From assembly GCA_029168955.1 (NCBI GenBank), contig JAPDOI010000428.1, forward strand, positions 1 through 64,000: 64,000 nucleotides of DNA. Direction: 5' to 3'. This stretch comes from Aplectana chamaeleonis (taxonomy: Eukaryota > Nematoda > Chromadorea > Rhabditida > Cosmocercidae). Each line of letters opens with the position of its first letter. Within the stretch, counting starts at the first letter, position 1. The notes beneath the pieces are model-generated. The model ran no database searches. It worked only from the letters and a program-made list of their open reading frames with translations, and was not told the origin of the DNA. This document shows positions 1-12,600 of this stretch, piece by piece. Position numbers and translations under genes: made by a program.

Positions 1-1397
1 TCTGAATGGTACACCACGACTGATCAGGAAATATAACAGACGGACAAGGAAAAACCCACTGACGCGTCCATTCGGTGGAAGAGGCTCTTAAAAACATTAT
101 AAATAATCCAAATAAAGTGATAACTAAATAAATAAATAAACAAATAGATAAAAGAAAAAAGAAATAAAAGAAATACACAAATAAATAAACAAATATAGAT
201 GAATAAGTAAATAAACAAACATTAGAATCAAATAAAACGAATAAAAGTAACATAATTACGAGAAGATGAAGAAGAGGAGATAATAAAAAGTCGATTAGGG
301 TTGCGTGGCCCGAAAAAGAAGAATGAAAGAAAAAATAAAGAGAAGAGCAGAATAGAGAAAGAATATGTAAGAATAGTGATAGAGAATAGAATAGAATAAT
401 GTAAAAAAGGAGAATACCCCAGGCGGTTTAACAATTGGAAGGAGGTCCTTTTTGTTGAGTTTATTGGTCCAGCCGGCGGAGTCAGGAGAAAAGTCGATAG
501 AGGTGGTCACACTAGCGTGTCCGATGATGAAGAGGTGAATCAGGAGGGTCATAGAGATTCCAGGTGACGAAAGAACTCGGTAGAGAATTCAGTTCTGGTC
601 GCTGGAAATCCAAATATTTCCCTAATTCAAGCGGGATTGTTATATGAGTTAGCCTCCCCCGTTTTATTAACTTAGTGAACATCAATTACGATCTCAATTA
701 TACGTTTTTGCCGAGGAATACATGCGCAACGATAAGCTGAGAGTTCGCTCACTGCTCTGCTGAAAAGGATCCGGACGCTCGTGAAGCTCAATAGCGATCT
801 AACAACTATGCCCATGAACCGAAATATCAGCTGAGCCCTGTCTGCGTGTTCCGCAATCAACGCACCCTGACTGGGAAGGGTTCTGCGCTCCATGCCGTAA
901 CGGATTTGTGTATCACTTGCACTCTTGGCAGCTCGCACCACTGTTCCGGCCAAATCACGGCTACGATTTACAGATGAGCAGTTAATTTTCTGTTACTTGA
1001 ATCTGCGCTTTGTACCATTTATTAAATTTACCCGAGCTGTCCTAAAGGTGGATGCCACATTCTCTAGCAAATTAGATTCCTGAGTAGATTTTCCTCATTG
1101 CTTCCAAAAAACTTATATAGTCATGTACCGGACAGCTCAGGAGACGGCGTAGTGACCATCCAACCAGCAGCGCGATTCCTAAGCTATCATTGTATTTTTC
1201 AAAGTCATCATGGTCACATAGTTAGAAGTAAGAACCATTCGAGGGATGGGGGGCACGCTGGAATTGCAGTGTTTGTTCACAGGGGATTGCTGTCACTTTA
1301 TATTTTTGCCCAAACGATATTCAAGGCATAATTCACGTCAAATCATTCAGATAGATGACATTAGATAAGACATTAAAAAAGGATATTCAGAGGATAA
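1..1397. other. AT-rich flank, no gene recognised
   Basis: The first 600 bases are A-rich on the plus strand, with many AAATAA-like steps. The only sizeable open frame is 672-953 on the minus strand (93 codons). I do not recognise it, and it has no clear splice or family signature. A plus-strand frame at 1098-1331 is likewise unrecognised. No RNA gene or repeat family is evident. Confidence 0.5.
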
Positions 1398-2060
1398 TTT
1401 CGAAAAGTTTAGCTTCTTAGAAAAAGTAACGATTTGGCAATGTAATAATTACAAGAGATATAGAAGTTGAAAAAAAAAACGTCTTGAAATATCGTTAAAA
1501 ATGATTTGGCGCAAAATAGCCAGAAGTAAGGAAAAAAATTCGAAATGTAGTGATATGACCAAAGTCGAATTTGAAGGACAATCATAGGACAACTAATGAT
1601 AAGTAGTGAAAGACGAGAGATAGTACTTTAGAAGCTTCTCCATTAAACTTATAAAAGCTAAATCAAGCGCGCATCGGATTTGAGCGTTACGTTCACATAG
1701 CTTGACAAATGCTGGTTTCCGTATTTCGGCTTCAGTAAAATGTTTTACAGTTTCCGTTGAGCGCGTGATTTAGCTATGATAAGTTTAATGGAAAAGCTTC
1801 TAAAATCCTATCCCTCGTCTGTCACTACTTATCAAAAGTTGGCCTATGATTGACCGTCAAAATCCGACTTTTGGAGCGTACATATCACTTACATTTCGAA
1901 GTTTTTCCTTACTTCTGGTTATTTTTGCATCCAAATCATTTTTAAGATATTTCAAAGACGTTTTTTTAAATTTTTTACCTTCTATATTTCTTATCAATTA
2001 TAACACATTTGCCAAATCCTCGTTACTTTTTTCTAAAAAGCTAAACTCAGAAATTTCATA
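1398..2060. repeat. Long imperfect foldback (inverted repeat), arms about 270-300 bp
   Basis: The left arm (about 1398-1671) pairs with the right arm (about 1761-2060), read as reverse complement. Matching blocks include AAAGTTTAGCTTCTTAGAAA against TTTCTAAAAAGCTAAACT, the ATCATAGG/CCTATGAT region, TAAGTAGTGA, and AAGCTTCTCCATTAAACTTA against TAAGTTTAATGGAAAAGCTT. The loop is about 90 bp. The arms have diverged by scattered substitutions and small indels, so the foldback is old. It could be a foldback transposon or two inverted copies of one repeat. The 91-codon open frame inside the right arm is not credible as a gene. Confidence 0.85.
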
Positions 2061-2244
2061 TATGTTCTCCCAAAGGTTTCCTTTTTGGCATTTGATTTTT
2101 AGCTTAGTGATTCCCATTTAGGAGAGAGAGGCAAGAAACCTACGACTACAGTTTATCCTTCGTTGAATAATGCAAATCGATACGAATCGGTGTTGTCGGG
2201 CGACGTATAGCTCCTGAAAATTCTGACTCGCAACCATAAAAAAC

Positions 2245-2495
2245 GACCCTTGCTTTCCTACTGGGGCCCCAAGCATTTTCTACGGCGTCCTGCGCACTCC
2301 CACTATTGTCCACGCACACTTTCACTACAGCGTCCTGCGGATTCCCACTGAGGGCCCGCAATGATCTTTCTGCGGCATCTTGCGCATTCCACTCTGGGGC
2401 CCGCACACTTTCTGTGGCGTCCTCGCACTCCCACTGGGGCCCGCACACTTTCTACGGCGATCCTGCGCACATTGCTGCGTCCTGCACACTTTTCA
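2245..2495 (+). repeat. Diverged outlying copies of the 42-bp satellite
   Basis: About six units of 41-42 bp with the pattern GCGCACTCCCACTGGGGCCC, then GCACACTTTCTACGGCG, then TCCT. The unit lines up along its length with the main array unit (GCGCACTTCCAGTCGGGTCC, then CGCACACTTTCCACGGCG) but differs at several fixed positions. The copies lie about 1.2 kb before the array, separated from it by a different repeat. They look like an early-diverged edge of the satellite. Confidence 0.8.
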
Positions 2496-2739
2496 TCGAA
2501 CACCCCCTTATTTGGAAGAGAACAGTGAACTTCATTCGCCGAAGCTCAAAATTTCGTTCTTTAACACTAAGCACGTGCACTTGCGTATGAGACCACACGC
2601 ACGAATACACGTGGCGTACAAAACTAAGTGCGTACCGAACGTGTGCGATTGCTTACTGAATGCGTTTTCATTGCTTACCACGACCATACGCATAATCGCT
2701 TTGCCGACCACGCATACCAGTTTTCATCTTGCACACATG

Positions 2740-3260
2740 AGCCTCACGGTAGTTGAGTCCTGAACGCGCAGAACATTTTGCGGAACGCGACCGCGCAAAC
2801 TGACAAACCGACCTCACCCACCGAAGTTTGCCTGCCGTACTGAACGCGGGCGAGTGCGTACTGAATGCGAGCGCTTGCGTACTGACCGCGCAGACTGACA
2901 AACTGATCTCACTCATCAATTCGCGCTTGCGTACTGAACGCGAACACTTGCGTACCAACCGCGCAGACTAACAAACCAGTCTCACCCGCCAAATTCGCTT
3001 GCGTACTGAACGCGGGCGCTTGCGTACTGACCGCGCCGACTGACAAACTGAGCTCACTCATCAATTCGCTTACGCGTACTGCAGACGCGGAAACTTGCGT
3101 GCCGACCGCGCAGACTAACAAAGCCGATCTCACCCACCAATTCGCTTGCGTACTGAGATGCAGGCGATTGCGTACTGAACGCGAACGCTTGCGCATTACC
3201 GACCGCGCAGACTGACGAACCGATCTGACCAACCAGTTTGCCTGCCGCGTAATGAACGGC
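2740..3260 (+). repeat. 72-75 bp tandem repeat, about 6 copies
   Basis: Units begin near 2879, 2949, 3022, 3097 and 3170. Each carries GCGTACTGACCGCGCAGACT, then GACAAACTGATCTCACTCA, CAATTCGCTTGCGTACTGAA and CGCGAGCGCTT. Within the unit the GCGTACTGAMCGCG motif occurs twice, so the repeat may have grown from a shorter element. It is diverged and bridges the outlying and main satellite arrays. The open frames across it are by-products of the repeat. Confidence 0.75.
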
Positions 3261-3698
3261 GGAGTGATTTACGCGCTGAACGCGAACAATTGCGTACAGA
3301 CCAGCGCAAACTTATACACAAAACGATCTCGTATCGTCCAGTTTTTCGGTGCGTGCTGAACGCGGACAGTTGCGTACCGAACGAACGACCACTTTTTGGC
3401 GTACTGACTGCCGTGTGCTCACGCACTGACCGCAACGAAAAGTCATATTCCGTATTGACCGCGCGCAAAGATGGGATGCTCGCGGTCAGTACGTCTCTAT
3501 GGAATTCCGCAGAGCGGTTGGTACGCAGCAAAGGCGTATCGACCGCGCGCACTATTTCGTTTGCGCGGTCCAGTACGCACCTGCAAATGCGCGCGTTTGG
3601 CACGAAATGCATTTTTGCCCGCGGTCAGTACAATAGTGACACGCGGTCGGTACGAAACGCGATTTTTCGCCCGCGGTCGGTCCACCCCATTGTCTGAG
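3261..3698. other. Degenerate GCGGTC/GTACG spacer before the satellite
   Basis: Scattered copies of CGTACTGACCGC and its reverse complement GCGGTCAGTACG continue from the preceding repeat in mixed orientation, for example near 3408, 3483, 3622 and 3645. There is no regular period and no gene. It ends abruptly at the first good 42-bp satellite unit. Confidence 0.6.
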
Positions 3699-6600
3699 CA
3701 GTTGGGTCCCGCACACCTTCCACGGCGCGAGGCGCACTTCCAGTCGTTTCCCGCACACTTTCCATGGCGCGTGGCGCACTTCCAGTTGGGTCCCGCACCC
3801 CTTTCACGGCGCGTGGCGCACTTCCAGTCGTTTCATGCACACTTTCCATGTCGCGTGGCGCACTTCCAGTTGGGTCCCGCACACCTTCCACGGCACGTGG
3901 CGCACTTCCAGTCGTTTCCCGCACACTTTCCATAGCGCGTGGCGCACTTCCAGTCGGGTCCCGCACACCTTCCACGGCACGTGGCGCACTTCCAGTCGTT
4001 TCATGCACACTTTCCATGTCGCGTGGCGCACTTCCAGTCGGGTCCCGCACACCTTCCACGGCACGTGGCGCACTTCCAGTCGTTTCCCGCACACTTTCCA
4101 TGGTGCGCGGCGCATTTTCAGTTGGGTCCCACACACTTTCCACGCCGGTGGCGCACTTCCAGTCGGGTCCCGCACACTTTCCATGGCGCGCCGCGCACTT
4201 CCAGTCGGGTCCCGCACACCCTCCACGGCACGTGGCGCACTTCCAGTCGGGTCCCGCATACATTCCACGGCACGTGGCGCACTTCCAGTCGTTTCCCGCA
4301 CACTTTCCATGGCACGTGGCGCACTTCCAGTCGTTTCCCGCACACTTTCCATGGCGCGTGGCGCACTTCCAGTTGGGTCCCGCACACTTTCCACGACGCG
4401 TGTCGCACTTCCAGTTGGGTCCCACACACTTTCCACGCCGGTGGCACACTCCCAGTCGGGTTCCGCACACCTTCCACGACGCGTGGCGCACTTCCAGTTG
4501 GGTCCCGCACACCTTCCACGGCACGTGGCGCACTTCCAGTCGTTTTCCGCACACCTCCCACGGCACGTGGCGCACTTCCAGTCGTTTCCCGCACACTTTC
4601 CATGGCGCGTGGCGCACTTCCAGTTGGATCCCGCACACTTTCCACGAGGCGTGGCGCACTTCCAGTTGGGTCCCACACACTTTCCACGCCGGTGGCACAC
4701 TTCCAGTCGGGTTTCGCACACCTTCCACGGCACGTGGCGCGCCTCCAGTCTCTTCCCGCACACTTTCCATGGCGCGCGGCGCACTTCCAGTCGGGTCCCG
4801 CACACCTTCCACGGCACGTGGCGCACTTCCAGTCGTTTCCCGCACACATTCCATGGCGCGTGACGCACTTCCAGTCGTTTCCCGCACACTTTCCATGGTG
4901 CGCGGCGCACTTTCAGTTGGGTCCCACACACTTTCCACGCCGGTGGCGCACTTCCAGTCGGGTCCCGCACACCTTCCACGGCACGTGGCGCACTTCCAGT
5001 TGGGTCCCACAGACTTTCCAAGCCGGTGGCGCACTTCCAGTCGGGTCCCGCATACATTCCACGGCACGTGGCGCACTTCCAGTCGTTTCCCGCACACTTT
5101 CCATGGCACGTGGCGCACTTCCAGTCGTTTCCCGCACACTTTCCATGGCGCGTGGCGCACTTCCAGTTGGGTCCCGCACACTTTCCACGACGCGTGTCGC
5201 ACTTCCAGTCGTTTTCCGCACACTTTCCACGCCGGTGGCGCACTTCCAGTCGGGTCCCGCACACCTTACACGGCACGTGGCGCACTTCCAGTCGTTTCCC
5301 GCACACATTCCATGGCGCGTGACGCACTTCCAGTCGTTTCCCACACACTTTCCATGGCGCGCGGCGCACTTCCAGTTGGGTCCCGCACACTTTCCACGAC
5401 GCGTGGCGCACTTCCAGTCGTTTCCCGCACACATTCCATGGCGCGTGACGCACTTCCAGTCGGGTCCCGCACACCTTGCACGACGCGTGGCGCACTTCCA
5501 GTTGGGTCCCACACACTTTCCACGCCGGTGGCGCACTTCCAGTCGGGTCCCGCACACCTTCCACGGCACGTGGCGCACTTCCAGTTGGGTCCCACACACT
5601 TTCCAAGCCGGTGGCGCACTTCCAGTCGGGTCCCGCACACCTTCCACGGCACGTAACGCACTTCCAGTCGTTTCCCGCACACTTTCCATGGCGCGTGGCG
5701 CACTTCCAGTCGTTTCCCGCACACTTTCCATGGCGCGTGGCGCACTTCCAGTTGGGTCCCACACACTTTCCACGACGCGTGGCGCACTTCCAGTTGGGTC
5801 CCACACACCGTTCACGGCGCGTGGCGCACTTCCAGTTGGGTCCCACACACCTTTAACGGCGCGTGGCGCACTTCCAGTCGTTTTTCGCACACTTTCCATG
5901 GCGCGTGGCGCACTTCCAGTCGGGTCCCGCACACTTTCCACGGCGCGTGGCGCACTTCCAGTCGTTTCCCGCACACTTTCCATGGCGCGTGGCGCACTTC
6001 CAGTCGCTTCCCGCACACTTTCCATGGCGCGTGGCGCAATTCCAGTCATTTCCCGCACACTTTCCATGGCGCGTGGCGCACTTCCAGTCGCTTCCCGCAC
6101 ACTTTCCATGGCGCGTGGCGCAATTCCAGTCATTTCCCGCACACTTTCCATGGCGCGTGGCGCACTTCCAGTTGGGTCCCGCACACCTTCCACGACACGT
6201 GCCGCACTTCCAGTCGTTTTCCGCACACCTTCCACGGCACGTGGCGCACTTCCAGTCGTTCCCGCACACTTTTCATGGCGCGTGGCGCACTTCCAGTCGG
6301 GTCCCGCACACCTTCCACGGCACGTGGCGCACTTCCAGTCGTTTCCGCACACATTCCATGGCGCGTGACGCACTTCCAGTCGTTTCCCGCACACTTTCCA
6401 TGGCGCGCGGCGCACTTCCAGTTGGGTCCCGCACACTTTCCACGGCACGTGGCGCACTTCCAGTTGGGTCCCACACAATTTCCATGGCGCGTGACGCACT
6501 TCCAGTCGTTTCCCGCACACTTTCCATGGCGCGCGGCGCACTTCCAGTTGGGTCCCACACAATTTCCACGCCGGTGGCGCACTTCCAGTCGGGTCCCGCA

Positions 6601-9600
6601 CACCTTGCACGACGCGTGGCGCACTTCCAGTTGGGTCCCACACACCGTTCACGGCGCGTGGCGCACTTCCAGTCGTTTCCCGCACACCTTCCACGGCACG
6701 TGGCGCACTTCCAGTCGTTTCCCGCACACTTTCCGTGGCGCGGGGCGCACTTCCAGTTGGGTCCCACACACACTTTCCACGGCACGTGGCGCACTTCCAG
6801 TCGGTTCCACACACTTTCCACGGCGCGTGGCGCACTTCCAGTCGGGTCCCGCACACTTTCGACGGCGCGTGGTGCACTTCCAGTTGGGTCCCGCACACCT
6901 TCCACGGCACGTGGCGCACTTCCAGTCGTTTCCCGCACACTTTCCGTGGCGCGTGGCGCACTTCCAGTCGTTTCCCGCACACCTTCCACGGCACGTGGCG
7001 CACTTCCAGTCGTTTCCCGCACACTTTTCATGGCGCGTGGCGCACTTCCAGTCGGGTCCCGCACACCTTCCACGGCACGTGGCGCACTTCCAGTCGTTTC
7101 CCGCACACATTCCATGGCGCGTGACGCACTTCCAGTTGGGTCCCACACACTTTCCATGGCGCGCGGCGCACTTCCAGTCGGGTCCCGCACACCTTCCACG
7201 GCACGTGGCGCACTTCCAGTCGTTTCCCGCACACATTCCATGGCGCGTGACGCACTTCCAGTCGTTTCCCGCACACTTTCCATGGCGCGTGGCGCACTTC
7301 CAGTTGGGTCCCGCACACTTTCCACGACGCATGGCGCACTTCCAGTTGGGTCCCACACACTTTCCACGCCGGTGGCACACTCCCAGTCGGGTCCCGCACA
7401 CCTTCCACGGCACGTGGCGCACTTCCAGTCGTTTCCCGCACACATTCCATGGCGCGTGACGCACTTCCAGTCGTTTCCCGCACACATTCCATGGCGCGTG
7501 ACGCACTTCCAGTCGTTTCCCGCACACTTTCCATGGCGCGCGGCGCACTTCCAGTTGGGTCCCGCACACTTTCCACGACGCGTGGCGCACTTCCAGTTGG
7601 GTCCCACACAATTTCCACGCCGGTGGCGCACTTCCAGTCGGGTCCCGCACACCTTCCACGACGCGTGGCGCACTTCCAGTTGGGTCCCACACACTTTCCA
7701 CGCCGGTTGCGCACTTCCAGTCGGGTCCCGCACACCTTCAACGGCACGTGGCGCACTTCCAGTTGGGTCCCACACACTTTCCAAGCCGGTGGCGCACTTC
7801 CAGTCGGGTCCCGCACACCGTCCACGGCACGTGGCGCACTTCCAGTCGTTTCCCGCACACTTTCCATGGCGCGTGGCACACTTCCAGTCGTTTCCCGCAC
7901 ACTTTCCATGGCGCGTGGCGCACTTTCAGTTGGGTCCCACACACTTTCCACGACGCGTGGCGCACTTCCAGTTGGGTCCCACACACCTTTAACGGCGCGT
8001 GGCGCACTTCCAGTTGGGTCCGCACACCTTTCCACGGCGCGTGGCGCACTTCCAGTCGTTTCCGCACACTTTCCATGGCGCGTGGCGCACTTCCAGTCGT
8101 TTCCGCACACTTTCCATGGCGCGTGGCGCACTTCCAGTCGGGTCCCGCACACTTTCCACGGCACGTGGCGCACTTCCAGTTGGGTCCCGCACACTTTCCA
8201 TGGCACGTGGCGCACTTCCAGTCGTTTCCCGCACTCTTTCCTTGGCGCGTGGCGCACTTCCAGTTGGGTCCCGCCCACTTTCCACGACGCATGGCGCACT
8301 TCCAGTTGGGTCCCACACACTTTCCACGCCGGTGGCACACTCCCAGTCGGGTCCCGCACACCTTCCACGACGCGTGGCGCACTTCCAGTTGGGTCCCACA
8401 CACTTTCCACGGCGCGTGGCGCACTTCCAGTCGGGTCCCGCACACCTTCCACGGCACGTGGCGCACTTCCAGTCAGGTCCCGCACACCTTCCACGGCACG
8501 TGGCGCACTTCCAGTCGTTTCCCGCACACTTTCCATGGCGCGTGGCGCACTTCCAGTCGTTTCCCGCACACTTTCCATGGCGCGTGGCGCACTTCCAGTT
8601 GGGTCCCACACACTTTCCACGACGCGTGGCGCACTTCCAGTTGGGTCCCGCACACCTTCCATGACGCGTGGCGCACTTCCAGTCGTTTCCGCACACTTTC
8701 CATGGCGCGTGGCGCACTTCCAGTCGGGTCCCGCACACTTTCCACGGCGCGTGGCGCACTTCCAGTTGGGTCCCGCACACTTTCCACGGCGCGTGGCGCA
8801 CTTCCAGTCGTTTCCCGCACACTTTCCATGGCGCGCGGCGCACTTCCAGTTGGGTCCCGCACACTTTCCACGACGCGTGGCGCACTTCCAGTCGTTTTCC
8901 GCACACCTTTCATGGCGCGTGGCGCAATTCCAGTCGTTTTCCGCACACCTTCCACGGCACGTGGCGCACTTCCAGTCGTTTCCCGCACACTTTCCATGGC
9001 GCGTGGCGCACTTCCAGTTGGATCCCGCACACTTTCCACGACGCGTGGCGCACTTCCAGTTGGGTCCCACACACTTTCCACGCCGGTGGCGCACTTCCCG
9101 TCGGGTCCCGCACACCTTCCACGGCACGTGGCGCACTTCCAATCGTTCCCGCATACCTTCCATGGCGCGGGGCGCACTTCCAGTCGGATCCCGCACACCT
9201 TCCACGGCACGTGGCGCACTTCCAGTCGGGTCCCTCACACTCTCCACGGCCCGTGGCGCACTTCCAGTCGGGTCCCGCACACTTTCCATGGCGCGTGGCG
9301 CACTTCCAGTTGGGTCCCTCACACTCTCCATGACCCGTGGCGCACTTCCAGTCGGGTCCCGCACACCTTCAACGGCACGTGGCGCACTTCCAGTTGGGTC
9401 CCGCACACCTTTCACGGCGCGTGGCGCACTTCCAGTCGTTTCCCGCACACATTCCATGGCGCGTGACGCACTTCCAGTCATTTCCCGCACACCTTCCATG
9501 GCGAGTGGCGCACTTCCAGTTGGGTCCCTCACACTCTCCATGACCCGTGGCGCACTTCCAGCTATGTCCCGCACACTTTACACGGCGCGTGGCGCACTTC

Positions 9601-12600
9601 CAGTCGTTTCCGCACACTTTCCATGGCGCGTGGCGCACTTCCAGTCGTTTCCGCACACCTTCCATGGCGCGTGGCGCACTTCCAGTTGGGTCCCACACAC
9701 TTTCCACGCCGCGTGCCGCCCTTCCAGTCGGGTCCCGCACACCTTCCACGACGCGTGGCGCACTTCCAGTTGGGTCCCACACACTTTCCACGCCGGTGGC
9801 GCACTTCCAGTCGGGTCCCGCACACCTTCCACGGCACGTGGCGCACTTCCAGTTGGGTCCCACACACTTTCCAAGCCGGTGGCGCACTTCCAGTCAGGTC
9901 CCGCACACCTTCCACGGCACGTGGCGCACTTCCAGTCGTTTCCCACACACTTTCCATGGCGCGTGGCGCACTTCCAGTCGTTTCCCGCACACTTTCCATG
10001 GCGCGTGGCGCACTTCCAGTTGGGTCCCACACACTTTCCACGACGCGTGGCGCACTTCCAGTTGGGTCCCACACACCTTTCGCGGCGCGTGGCGCACTTC
10101 CAGTTGGGTCCCGCACACCTTTCACGGCGCGTGGCGCACTTCCAGTCGTTTCATGCACACTTTCCATGTCGCGTGGCGCACTTCCAGTCGGGTCCCGCAC
10201 ACCTTCCACGGCACGTGGCGCACTTCCAGTCGTTTCCCGCACACTTTCCATAGCGCGTGGCGCACTTCCAGTCGGGTCCCGCACACCTTCCACGGCACGT
10301 GGCGCACTTCCAGTCGTTTCCCGCACACCTTCCATGGCGCGGGGCGCACTTCCAGTCGGGTCCCGCACACTTTCCATGGCGCGTGGCGCACTTCCAGTCG
10401 TTTCCCGCACACTTTCCATGGCGCGTGGCGCACTTCCAGTCGTTTCCCGCACACCTTCCATGGCGCGGGGCGCACTTCCAGTCGGGTCCCGCACACCTTC
10501 CACGGCACGTGGCGCACTTCCAGTCGTTTCCCGCACACTTTCCATGGCGCGTGGCGCACTTCCAGTCGTTTCCCGCACACCTTCCATGGCGCGGGGCGCA
10601 CTTCCAGTCGGGTCCCGCACACCTTCCACGGCACGTGGCGCACTTCCAGTCGTTTCCCGCACACCTTCCATGGCGCGGGGCGCACTTTCAGTCGGGTCCC
10701 GCACACCTTCCACGGCACGTGGCGCACTTCCAGTCGTTTCCCGCACACCTTCCATGGCGCGGGGCGCACTTCCAGTCGGGTCCCGCACACTTTCCATGGC
10801 GCGTGGCGCACTTCCAGTCGTTTCCCGCACACTTTCCATGGCGCGTGGCGCACTTCCAGTCGTTTCCCGCACACCTTCCATGGCGCGGGGCGCACTTCCA
10901 GTCGGGTCCCACACACTTTCCACGCCGGTGGCGCACTTCCAGTCGGGTCCCGCACACCTTCCACGGCACGTGGCGCACTTCCAGTTGGGTCCCATACACT
11001 TTCCAAGCCGGTGGCGCACTTCCAGTCGGGTCCCGCACACCTTCCACGGCACGTGGCGCACTTCCAGTCGTTTCCCGCACACTTTCCATGGCGCGTGACG
11101 CACTTCCAGTCGTTTCCCGCACACTTTCCATGGCGCGCGGCGCACTTCCAGTTGGGTCCCGCACACTTTCCACGACGCGTGGCGCACTTCCAATTGGGTC
11201 CCACACACCTTTAACGGCGCGTGGCGCACTTCCAGTCGTTTCCCGCACACCTTCCACGGCACGTGGCGCACTTCCAGTCGTTTCCCGCACACTTTTCATG
11301 GCGCGTGGCGCACTTCCAGTCGGGTCCCGCACACCTTCCACGGCACGTGGCGCACTTCCAGTCGTTTCCCGCACACTTTCCATGTCGCGTGGCGCACTTC
11401 CAGTCGGGTCCCGCACACCTTCCACGGCACGTGGAGCACTTCCAGTCGTTTCCCGCACACCTTCCATGGCGCGGGGCGCACTTCCAGTCGGGTCCCGCAC
11501 ACTTTCCATGGCGCGTGGCGCACTTCCAGTCGTTTCCCGCACACTTTCCATGGCGCGTGGCGCACTTCCAGTCGTTTCCCGCACACCTTCCATGGCGCGG
11601 GGCGCACTTCCAGTCGGGTCCCGCACACCTTCCACGGCACGTGGCGCACTTCCAGTCGGGTCCCGCACACATTCCATGGCGCGTGACGCACTTCCAGTCG
11701 TTTCCCGCACCCCTTCCACGGCACGTGGCGCACTTCCAGTCGTTTCCCGCACACTTTCCATGGCGCGTGGCGCACTTCCAGTCGTTTCCCGCACACTTTC
11801 CATGGCGCGTGGCGCACTTGCAGTCGTTTCCCGCACACTTTCCATGGCGCGTGGCACACTTCCAGTCGGTTACCGCCCACTTTCCACGGCACGTGGCGCA
11901 CTTTCAGTCGGGTCCCGCACACCTTCCACGGCACGTGGCGCACTTCCAGTCGGTTCCCGCCCACTTTCCACGGCTCCTGCCGCACTTTCAGTCGGGTCCC
12001 GCACACCTTCCACGGCACGTGGCGCACTTCCAGTCGTTTCCCGCACACTTTCCATGTCGCGTGGCGCACTTCCAGTCGGGTCCCGCACACCTTCCACGGC
12101 ACGTGGCGCACTTCCAGTCGTTTCCCGCACACTTTCCATGGCGCGTGGCGCACTTCCAATCGTTTCCCGCACACTTTCCATGGCGCGTGGCGCACTTCCA
12201 GTCGGGTCCCGTACACTTTCCACGGCGCGTGGCGCACTTCCAGTCGGAGCCCGCACACTTTCCGTGGTGCGTCGCGCACCTCCAGTCGGGTCCCGAACAC
12301 TTTCTACAACGCGTGGCGCACTTCCAGTTGGGTCCCGCACACTTTCCACGGCGCGTGGCACATTTCCAGTCGGGTCCAGCACACTTTCCACGGCTCGTGG
12401 CGCACTTCCGGTCGGTGTCCGCACACTTTCCACGGCGCGTGACGCACTTCCAGTCGTTTCCCGCACACTTTCCATGGCGCGTGGCGCACTTCCAGTTGGA
12501 TCCCGCACACTTTCCACGACGCGTGGCGCACTTCCAGTTGGGTCCCACACACTTTCCACGCCGGTGGCGCACTTCCAGTCGGGTCCCGCACACTTTCCAC

